A DNA stretch of 10,004 bases from positions 1-10,004 of the forward strand of contig JAITBS010000488.1 of NCBI GenBank assembly GCA_031283515.1. Reading direction: 5' to 3'. The stretch is from Planctomycetaceae bacterium. Lineage in GTDB: Bacteria > Planctomycetota > Planctomycetia > Pirellulales > Thermoguttaceae. Positions 1 through 5,515 of the stretch are shown in pieces. Position 1 is the stretch's first letter. Every line of letters begins with the position of its first letter. Below the pieces are notes generated by a model, which saw only the letters and a program-made list of their open reading frames with translations, was not told the origin of the DNA and made no database searches. A program made the position numbers and the translations under genes.

Positions 1-110
1 TATATGTGAAATACAATTTCTAAACAACTTTATTACCCCTTACTACGAAAATGATAATTTTACTATTTTTTCTGATTTTTGGAAAAACAGACAGAAATTT
101 ATTGTAATAT

Positions 111-130
111 AAGTCGGCACTAGCCGACTT
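111..130. repeat. Perfect 8-bp hairpin
   Basis: AAGTCGGC (111-118) and GCCGACTT (123-130) are exact reverse complements around an ACTA loop. Neither strand shows a proper T-run right after the stem (minus strand continues ATATTACAATAAA), so it is at best a weak or factor-assisted terminator for leftward transcription. It may equally be a stray palindrome. Confidence 0.5.
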
Positions 131-210
131 GTCCCTGTTGACGGACGGTAATGGAAAACACAAAACCAATTGGAATCAATTACCAATCAACCGGTGAAAA
201 CGTTTCGGCG

Positions 211-243
211 AAACATCGCACCTACGGAATAGGTACGATGTTT
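211..243. terminator. Long hairpin, possible terminator
   Basis: AAACATCG (211-218) pairs with CGATGTTT (236-243). An inner stem ACCTA (220-224) pairs with TAGGT (230-234) around a CGGAA loop, giving 13 base pairs with a single C/A mismatch. On the plus strand the stem runs into TTTTAG. On the minus strand, the direction of the upstream gene, the 3' arm ends in GTTT and then GC-rich sequence. The structure is clear; the terminator role is a guess. Confidence 0.4.
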
Positions 244-250
244 TAGTTGT

Positions 251-299
251 TCACAGATTTTCGGAGATAAACGTAGAAAAATCCAGAGAAAATCTGTGA
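251..299. repeat. CAGATT-type inverted repeat after the fusion gene
   Basis: TCACAGATTTTC (251-262) and GAAAATCTGTGA (288-299) are perfect 12-bp inverted arms around a 25-base loop. The stem lies 32 bp beyond the stop codon of the minus-strand fusion gene, where a transcript would form it. The wording (CACAGATT, TCTGCG just outside at 308-313) resembles the CAGATT/TCTGCG repeats at 4166-4293, so both probably belong to one dispersed intergenic family. From memory, similar CACAGATT-rich intergenic sequences occur in several bacterial phyla; I cannot verify that here. Confidence 0.55.
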
Positions 300-331
300 G
301 CAATTTTTCTGCGTTCTCTAATAGTTAAGCG

Positions 332-3300
332 TTATTCATGTTCATTGCCGAGACCATGTATTTCAGAGGCTTTTTGTTTGATAGCCGCCAGATCAAGTTT
401 GCCGGTTCCCAACACCGGAATCGAATCAACTTTCAAAAAACCATCAAGATGTGGAATCCAAAGATGCGGCAATCCGTTCGTAATCATTTGTTCGATAACC
501 TCTTGCGAAGTTAACGGCAATTCCTTGTGTAACACAATAATCTGTTCACCCCGCGTCGGATGCGGTAACGCCGTAACAGCAATAAACGGCTCAACAGAAT
601 CATCCATTCGTTCCGGTTCACCGAATGTTTGGGTAACAATTTTTTGAATTTCTTCTTCAATCAGGATATGCGGAATCATTTCACCGGCAATTTTGGAAAT
701 ACGTGTCTGGCGTCCTGTAATCCAAAGGAAACCGTCTTCGTCCATCTTACCAACATCACCCGTAATATACCAACCGTCTTTAAGAACCTCCGCCGTTAAT
801 TCCGGTTGTGTGTAATATCCCTTCATGACAATCGGTCCCTTGACAACAATCACCCCAGTTTCATTCGGCGGTAAATCCGCTCCAGTTTCCCAATCAATCA
901 CCTTAATCACAACATTAATAATCGCCCGACCAATCGAACCGTCTTTCCGGTAAGTATGGAACCGATCAAACACACGGCATTCAGGAACATTCGTTGTCGG
1001 TAACGGCGATAATTCCGTTGCACCAAACCCCTCACTCGGACGAACTCCATACTTTTTTTCCCATGCGTCAATCAAATCTATCGGCAACTTTTCCGCACCA
1101 CACATCACCGTATGAACATGTTCAAAATCCTCTTTAGGACATCGACGTAAAAAATTACGTAAAAATGTCGGCGTCGAAGCAAGAAATGTTACCGGATACT
1201 TTCGCGCCATCTCCCCAATCTTTTTCGGCTCCAACGGACTAAAATGGAAAACCCCCGCTCCGCCACAAAATATCGGTAACCAAAAATTACCCATAAAACC
1301 AAATGCGTGAAAAAACGGTAGGAATCCAAGAATTGTGTCCTTGCTGTTTAAGTGTAACGCTCCGGTAAATCCTCGACCCACTTCCGCAAGATTATTGTTC
1401 GTCAGCATCACGCCTTTGGGACGACCCGTTGAACCGGATGTGTAAATCAAGGTCGCCAGTTCATGGTTGATGCCCTTTCGGTGAAGACCAAGAACTCGTT
1501 CAAGAATCCAACGCGGTAAAATTGTCGCATCGCCAAGACAATCAATTTTCGTCCAAAAAGAAACTTTGGGAATGAGGTCTTCCGAACAAATGATTTTAGC
1601 ATCCAGTTTTAAGTCGGGATACCGTTCAATAACTTTCCGGCTCGTCAAAACGTGTTTGATACCGGCTTGCCTGATACAATAATTGATTCCTTCAATCCCA
1701 AACGTAAAATTCAAATCAACCGGAACACGACGATCCAACGCCAATGCCGAATTCAAAATACAACCGCCAACCGACATCGGTGCCAATACCCCAACATGGC
1801 GTTCCTCTTCACGTGAACCAAGAACATATTTTTTCAACAACCGCCGCGAAATTAACGCCGCCGCCAGAAATTTGTAACCGCTAAACCGAATACCGGTCGA
1901 ATCCGCAAACATCAGTTTCCGACCGCGCTGACGGCAAGTTTGAATAAGTGTCCGCACCGGAATCGGTAACAATTTTTTGTTGTGTTCCTGATAAGTGTCC
2001 ACTCCAAGTTCCTGAACCGCCAGTTGAACCTGTTGCGGATATTGAGGATGATAAATCGGTTTGCCAAACGCAATAATCACATCATTGAGTAAACGCCGCG
2101 GACAAAAGGTGATTTTTTTATCTCCGTATCTGTAACCGAACATACTTTCATGAAGACCGCCAATATGACACGGAATCACCGGAATAGTTTCCATTCCCTT
2201 CAAAATAGACATGAAACCGGGTTCGAATCCTTTCATCTGACCGTTTCGTGTAATTCCGCCTTCGGCAAAAATTCCCACAATTTCACCGTTTTTCAACGCT
2301 TCACGGGCAACTTTCAACGCCTGAACAATACGTTTGGGATGACCGGGGAGAAGTTTAATTAATCCGGTTTCACGAACACAGCCTTCAAAAAATTTCGGAA
2401 CCATTGGTTCAAATGCGAGAAATCGGGTGTTTCGCGGACAAGCAGCATATAAAATAAGTCCGTCCAACAAACTAACATGATTCGAAACCAACAACGCACC
2501 GCCTTCTTTAGGAATATTTTCAAGACCAATAAATTTGGGACGATAAATAACGTGAAGCAAAATACGTATTGAGAAAATAATGAACGAACCATTGAACCAA
2601 TACGCTAAAGCAATACTAACGGCAATTGTTAATAAACCGGTTACGATCCAAATAATCAAACTTGGATGATTGAAAAATGTTGCGAAACATTTGGCTCCGG
2701 CAAGTCCCAATCCGATAAACAGGAACATTGCGGAAAAGGTCATAAAATTATAAGCGGCGATCATACGTCCGCGTTGAGTTGGCGGACTTTTTTCCTGAAT
2801 ATAAGCGGCGAGTGGAATATCGTACAAGCCTGCCCAAAGACCGGTCATCAACATCAAAACGGCGGCGAAGAGATAAGGCAATGCCAAAGGAGTACCGAAA
2901 CCGGCTTTAACTTCGGCGGCGTAACCTGGAGTGAATCCGAGAATCAAAATGAAAAAACCCATTCCGAATGCACCAATCGGAACGAGTCCGAGTTCGATCC
3001 GTTTACCGGAAACCCAACCGCAAAGTACTGCGCCAATACCAATACCAATTGTCAACACAGCCGCAAGAATGGTAACATGTTGTTGCTGAACCATGAGAAA
3101 TTCGGTGGCGAATTTATCGATATTATTTTGGGCAAGAGCAGCAAGTCCCCAGAAAAACGCACTGGCAATCGAAATCAGAAACAATTTGTGATGTGAAAAC
3201 AATATGGCGAGATCGCGTCCGGTTTGTGCAAACGGATTGAGTGGAAATTTTGTATCGGGAGCAACTGCGTTCATTTTAGGAATGAAAAAACTGGCAAGAA

Positions 3301-3937
3301 GTCCGAGAGCGGCTGCACCGAGAAGAACAAAAGCGGTAATCCAAACATGTTCACCGCCGGGAATACCGGTTGGGAGATTATTTTCGTAAATGGTAGTCCA
3401 GAAAAAAATGTAACCGCCGAGAATCTGACCGGAAACGCAGGCAAGCATTGTGAACATAGAAACGACACCGTTGGCGGCTGAGATACTTGTTTCTGGAACG
3501 AGATCGGGAATGGTTCCATATTTTGACGGACTGAAAAATGCGGATTGGGAACCGAGTAGAAACATAATACCGAGTAGAATAACAACTTTGATGGGCATTC
3601 CGTTTCCGGACTGGGCTGCTTCGGCGGCGGTGGGACCGAGACAAATCACACCGATTGCGGCGGCGAGAAGCAACATTTCAACTAACTTGCACCAGATCAT
3701 TGCGTTCCGGCGGCTGAACCGGTCGGTTACATAACCGGCAATTGATGTCCAGATCAAAAACGGAAGAATCAAAAATGCACCGCCAAGAAATCGAATCAAA
3801 TCACCATTGGCGTATTCTTTTCCGATAGGAACGAGCAACCATCGAAAGGCATTATCGTTGAAGGCGACGGTAAATTGTGTAATGAGTAGAGCGATAAATC
3901 CTTTATTCCAAAGCGATTGAGGCTTTTCAGAGTTCAT
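332..3937 (-). CDS. LplT-PlsC-Aas fusion: lysophospholipid transporter / acyltransferase / acyl-ACP synthetase
   Basis: This 1201-residue protein should import lysophospholipids across the inner membrane and re-acylate them with fatty acids activated by its own ligase domain. Residues 1-450 are a multi-spanning MFS transporter; the start (QFTVAFNDNAFRWLL, about 21-35) resembles E. coli LplT. Residues 455-660 are a PlsC-type acyltransferase with the HX4D motif NHVSLLD (H487, D492) and the EGGITRNG block (E559). Residues 670-1190 are an AMP-forming ligase: P-loop TSGSTGRPKG (833-842), FGATE (971-975), YITGD (1057-1061), TGRQTRISKIAGE (1074-1086) and the likely catalytic lysine in GTGKLD (K1180). 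E. coli carries LplT and Aas as two neighbouring genes; here they are one chain. ATG at 3937 is kept because the transporter begins at once; no Shine-Dalgarno is visible. All key motifs look intact. Substrate specificity is inferred from the family. Confidence 0.9.
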   Translation of the reverse strand: MNSEKPQSLWNKGFIALLITQFTVAFNDNAFRWLLVPIGKEYANGDLIRFLGGAFLILPFLIWTSIAGYVTDRFSRRNAMIWCKLVEMLLLAAAIGVICLGPTAAEAAQSGNGMPIKVVILLGIMFLLGSQSAFFSPSKYGTIPDLVPETSISAANGVVSMFTMLACVSGQILGGYIFFWTTIYENNLPTGIPGGEHVWITAFVLLGAAALGLLASFFIPKMNAVAPDTKFPLNPFAQTGRDLAILFSHHKLFLISIASAFFWGLAALAQNNIDKFATEFLMVQQQHVTILAAVLTIGIGIGAVLCGWVSGKRIELGLVPIGAFGMGFFILILGFTPGYAAEVKAGFGTPLALPYLFAAVLMLMTGLWAGLYDIPLAAYIQEKSPPTQRGRMIAAYNFMTFSAMFLFIGLGLAGAKCFATFFNHPSLIIWIVTGLLTIAVSIALAYWFNGSFIIFSIRILLHVIYRPKFIGLENIPKEGGALLVSNHVSLLDGLILYAACPRNTRFLAFEPMVPKFFEGCVRETGLIKLLPGHPKRIVQALKVAREALKNGEIVGIFAEGGITRNGQMKGFEPGFMSILKGMETIPVIPCHIGGLHESMFGYRYGDKKITFCPRRLLNDVIIAFGKPIYHPQYPQQVQLAVQELGVDTYQEHNKKLLPIPVRTLIQTCRQRGRKLMFADSTGIRFSGYKFLAAALISRRLLKKYVLGSREEERHVGVLAPMSVGGCILNSALALDRRVPVDLNFTFGIEGINYCIRQAGIKHVLTSRKVIERYPDLKLDAKIICSEDLIPKVSFWTKIDCLGDATILPRWILERVLGLHRKGINHELATLIYTSGSTGRPKGVMLTNNNLAEVGRGFTGALHLNSKDTILGFLPFFHAFGFMGNFWLPIFCGGAGVFHFSPLEPKKIGEMARKYPVTFLASTPTFLRNFLRRCPKEDFEHVHTVMCGAEKLPIDLIDAWEKKYGVRPSEGFGATELSPLPTTNVPECRVFDRFHTYRKDGSIGRAIINVVIKVIDWETGADLPPNETGVIVVKGPIVMKGYYTQPELTAEVLKDGWYITGDVGKMDEDGFLWITGRQTRISKIAGEMIPHILIEEEIQKIVTQTFGEPERMDDSVEPFIAVTALPHPTRGEQIIVLHKELPLTSQEVIEQMITNGLPHLWIPHLDGFLKVDSIPVLGTGKLDLAAIKQKASEIHGLGNEHE

Positions 3938-4038
3938 GAGAGTGAGTGGACGAAATGAAAATAATATTAATCTGGGGTATTACCGATAGGAGGAGTTTAC
4001 CGCTTGATGTGACATCGGTTAACACTCGCAAAGCAAAG

Positions 4039-4067
4039 ATTATAAAGCAAGAACAAACAACAGGGAA
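4039..4067 (-). promoter_or_regulatory. Candidate sigma70-like promoter of the fusion gene
   Basis: On the minus strand a perfect -10 TATAAT lies at 4044-4039. The best-spaced -35 (17 bp) is TTCCCT at 4067-4062, a poor match to TTGACA that falls in a small tandem heptanucleotide repeat. The predicted leader is about 95 nt and includes a 6-bp inverted repeat (ACCGAT 3982-3987 with ATCGGT 4014-4019). The -10 is convincing by eye; the -35 is not. Confidence 0.3.
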
Positions 4068-4073
4068 CAGGGA
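4059..4073. repeat. Two-copy heptanucleotide repeat AACAGGG
   Basis: AACAGGG is repeated twice in direct tandem (4059-4065, 4066-4072), followed by an A. It overlaps the weak -35 region proposed for the fusion gene. Confidence 0.5.
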
Positions 4074-4086
4074 GACTAAAACATAA

Positions 4087-4110
4087 GTAATCTATCAGTG
4101 GAATTTTTTT
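4087..4110. repeat. Solo copy of the MITE-like terminal repeat
   Basis: GTAATCTATCAGTGGAATT (4087-4105), followed by a T-run, is identical over 19 bases to the reverse complement of the right end of the 85-bp palindromic element at 8024-8108. No partner arm (AATTCCACTGATAGATTAC) was found in the following 450 bp, so this is a single end, either a remnant or a copy in a larger rearranged element. It abuts the solo 21-bp repeat on its right. Confidence 0.65.
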
Positions 4111-4121
4111 GAATTTGTTTA

Positions 4122-4147
4122 CAGTTGGCAGAGAACCAAAACCAGTT
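4122..4147 (+). repeat. Solo copy of the 21-bp repeat family
   Basis: CAGTT (4122-4126) is followed by a full unit, 4127-4147, starting GGCAGAGAAC and ending ACCAGTT. It matches the units at 9881 and 9902 (GGCAGAGAACACAAACCGGTC type) at 17 of 21 positions, and its ACCAGTT end matches the main array. CAGTT recurs exactly 21 bp apart. The next unit (from 4148) decays after GGTAAACAG. The same repeat family is thus present about 5 kb from the big array. Confidence 0.6.
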
Positions 4148-4165
4148 GGTAAACAGAAAAAAAAC

Positions 4166-4293
4166 AGTCCGCAGATGACGCAGATTAACGCCGATGATTT
4201 TTCTGCGACCATCTGCGAAATCTGCGGACTAATCTACAAAATCTGCGGACTAATCTGTGTTAATCTGCGGACTAATCTGCAAAATCTGCGGAC
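4166..4293. repeat. CAGATT/TCTGCGGAC repeat cluster with long stem
   Basis: AGTCCGCAGAT (4166-4176) plus CGCAGAT (4179-4185) pair with ATCTGCG (4211-4217) plus ATCTGCGGACT (4220-4230): 18 base pairs interrupted by one 2x2 internal loop, closing a 25-base loop. Three further copies of ATCTGCGGAC start at 4241, 4263 and 4284, giving spacings of 21, 22 and 21 bp from the copy at 4220. Each could replace the 3' arm of the stem. The cluster is intergenic and shows no coding character. Confidence 0.7.
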
Positions 4294-4322
4294 TAAGGCT
4301 TATGGTCTAAAAGAAGGTTCCG

Positions 4323-4427
4323 TTATTCTGGTTTTATTTTCAGGTGCCGCGGTTCGATATTTTTAGTGCGTTTGAGTCGTTTTGCGTATTGTTGTAGTTC
4401 TTTTTTTGTTAAACGAAAGTGCGGCAT
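4323..4427 (-). CDS. Possible 34-aa basic peptide or gene remnant
   Basis: A short minus-strand ORF runs from ATG (4427-4425) to TAA (4325-4323). The product is rich in Lys and Arg and begins MPHFRLTKKELQQYAKRLK. The composition looks protein-like and the first part could form a helix. The LTKKEL...RLKRTKN pattern faintly recalls the N-terminus of IS630-type transposases, where a helix-turn-helix would follow, but the frame stops before that. There is no Shine-Dalgarno, and it sits among repeats. It may be a broken 5' end of a transposase gene, a genuine small protein, or chance. I do not recognise it with any confidence. Confidence 0.25.
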   Translation of the reverse strand: MPHFRLTKKELQQYAKRLKRTKNIEPRHLKIKPE

Positions 4428-4697
4428 AGAATTGAACTAAAAATAAAAAATTCAGAAGACTAAACAACGAAAATAGCATAACATAATTTCAACTAAAAAT
4501 AAGATGTTTTTTTAGAAGTTCCCAAAAGAAAATTAACTTGTCAAGATTATTTTCTTGAGAATGTCTAATTTTTATTTATTTCATTAAATTTTTTATTTAT
4601 CAAGTCAAATGAATGTAAAAAGTTCCACAGGCAAATTGATTGTGTCGGTGTTGGAAACGGGAAAATATAGTGGGAAATCACCCAAAACCGTTTGTTC

Positions 4698-5189
4698 TTA
4701 CTTTGTTGCTCCGCCCGGAAATACAAAACCAATTTGAAGAGCAAGCGAACCCCAAATACATTTGAACGGAATAAAAATCGGATGCGAATTTTGCGGAAAA
4801 TGTAACCGACAATTCGCTCCACATAATACATTCGGTAAACTCATGGAAAGTTGAAATTGTGCCAGTTTTGCTTTGGCACCGCCACAAACAATATTGGTAA
4901 TTTCACCCACCGCATCCATCACTTCATCGTTCACCTCAGCAATATCCGAATCCATTAACATTGTCGCAGCCGCTTTGATGGCAACACTTTCCGACATGGA
5001 AAGCACCACCGTCCCAACTCCCTTACCGCTAATGCCAATAATACCACTCACCGGATAAAGCGCTTGATTATTCTCCATCAAACCAAGCCCGGTTCGTTCA
5101 ATTTTACAATTCAATTGAACGTTAAACGCCTCTTCAAGTCCGGCAATAACAGGATTAATGTAAATAATATTATCAACTTCTGCGGTCAT
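4698..5189 (-). CDS. CheX-like protein (CheC/CheX/FliY phosphatase fold)
   Basis: This 163-residue protein matches the CheX family, whose characterised members dephosphorylate CheY-P in the cytoplasm. The catalytic-type ExxN motif is visible in VGEITNIVCGGAK (E96, N99), preceded by the usual acidic helix NDEVMDAVGE. The C-terminus has the expected strand pattern IPFKCIWGSLALQIGF (140-155), so the protein is complete. I choose ATG at 5189 rather than the upstream in-frame TTG at 5207: an AAAGGA Shine-Dalgarno lies just upstream of the ATG, and the TTG overlaps it. The protein has one ExxN motif, as in CheX, not two as in CheC. No chemotaxis genes lie nearby, so its partner response regulator is unknown and it may serve a non-chemotaxis pathway. 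A candidate promoter is at 5253-5280. Confidence 0.8.
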   Translation of the reverse strand: MTAEVDNIIYINPVIAGLEEAFNVQLNCKIERTGLGLMENNQALYPVSGIIGISGKGVGTVVLSMSESVAIKAAATMLMDSDIAEVNDEVMDAVGEITNIVCGGAKAKLAQFQLSMSLPNVLCGANCRLHFPQNSHPIFIPFKCIWGSLALQIGFVFPGGATK

Positions 5190-5252
5190 AAATCGGCGTC
5201 CTTTCAAATTATCAAATTGTTCAACCTCAATTGATTAATAGTTCAACAAATG

Positions 5253-5280
5253 ATTATATCAATTGCAAATGTTTTGTACA
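5253..5280 (-). promoter_or_regulatory. Candidate sigma70-like promoter for the CheX-like gene
   Basis: On the minus strand a perfect -10 TATAAT (5258-5253) is preceded, after a 16-bp spacer, by TGTACA (5280-5275), which matches TTGACA at four of six positions. Transcription would begin near 5246, giving a leader of about 57 nt that carries the AAAGGA ribosome site. Confidence 0.4.
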
Positions 5281-5493
5281 CCTACAGGGTAAGAAAACAC
5301 CCAATGTTCCCATAAAATCAAAAGAAGAATACAACCTTTATTGTAAAAGTTTACTTAGTTCTTGTGTAAATGTAAAATGGGCTTAACATAGTTACAAACG
5401 AACTTTGAATTTAGCCGTTTTGAATTATTCTGCCGTTTTGTTTTTCAATTGCGTCGTAATACATCATCGGTGCTTACAAGAGTAATACAAAAA

Positions 5494-5514
5494 CCGATCA
5501 CCGATCACCGATTA
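5494..5514. repeat. Three-copy heptanucleotide repeat CCGATCA
   Basis: CCGATCA CCGATCA CCGATTA run in direct tandem, ending one base before the GTPase stop codon (5516-5518). The unit length of 7 is shared with AACAGGG at 4059-4073, and 21 (three times 7) is the unit of the large array, though the sequences are unrelated. Confidence 0.6.
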
Positions 5515-5515
5515 C

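Larger units (their letters stand above)
1..331. other. Intergenic region downstream of the fusion gene
   Basis: No convincing gene is present. The first 110 bases are AT-rich with no visible structure. Three inverted repeats follow, at 111-130, 211-243 and 251-299, each listed separately. A 31-codon plus-strand ORF (151-246) overlaps the second hairpin and is treated as doubtful. Because the fusion gene ends at 332 on the minus strand, its transcript would run into these hairpins in the order 251-299, 211-243, 111-130. Confidence 0.7.
3938..4697. other. Repeat-rich intergenic region
   Basis: This 760-bp gap carries, from left to right: the leader and candidate promoter of the fusion gene (to about 4067), a two-copy 7-bp repeat (4059-4073), a lone copy of the MITE-like terminal sequence (4087-4110), a solo 21-bp repeat (4122-4147), a CAGATT-type cluster (4166-4293), and a possible 34-codon ORF on the minus strand (4323-4427). 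Very AT-rich DNA fills 4430-4697, where I see no gene. The longer plus-strand reading frame at 4109-4366 is made of repeat sequence and is not a gene. Confidence 0.75.
5190..5515. other. Intergenic region between the GTPase and CheX genes
   Basis: This 326-bp AT-rich gap contains the candidate CheX promoter and a short CCGATCA tandem repeat next to the GTPase stop codon. I see no gene, tRNA or clear terminator. A loose inverted pair, ATCGGTG near 5466-5472 and CACCGAT near 5500-5505, could form a stem in the GTPase transcript's 3' end, with a loop of nearly 30 bases. Confidence 0.6.

Noticed and set aside
2218..2229. GGGTTCGAATCC resembling a tRNA T-arm
   Set aside because: It lies inside the acyltransferase coding region, no acceptor or anticodon stems surround it, and the coding frame is intact.
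2666..3196. 176-codon ORF on the plus strand
   Set aside because: It lies opposite the transporter part of the fusion gene, has low-complexity polar composition and no recognisable domain; it is an antisense shadow.
3988..4010. Plus-strand AGGAGGAG followed by ATG
   Set aside because: The ATG is followed immediately by TGA, so no peptide is made; it is the complement of the fusion gene leader.
4109..4366. 85-codon plus-strand ORF
   Set aside because: It is composed almost entirely of a 21-bp repeat copy and the CAGATT cluster, which gives the typical spurious ICGLI/NLRT peptide pattern.
5190..5207. TTG start for a longer CheX-like protein (six extra residues)
   Set aside because: The TTG overlaps the AAAGGA ribosome site that serves the ATG at 5189, and the extra residues MKGRRF do not fit the family start.
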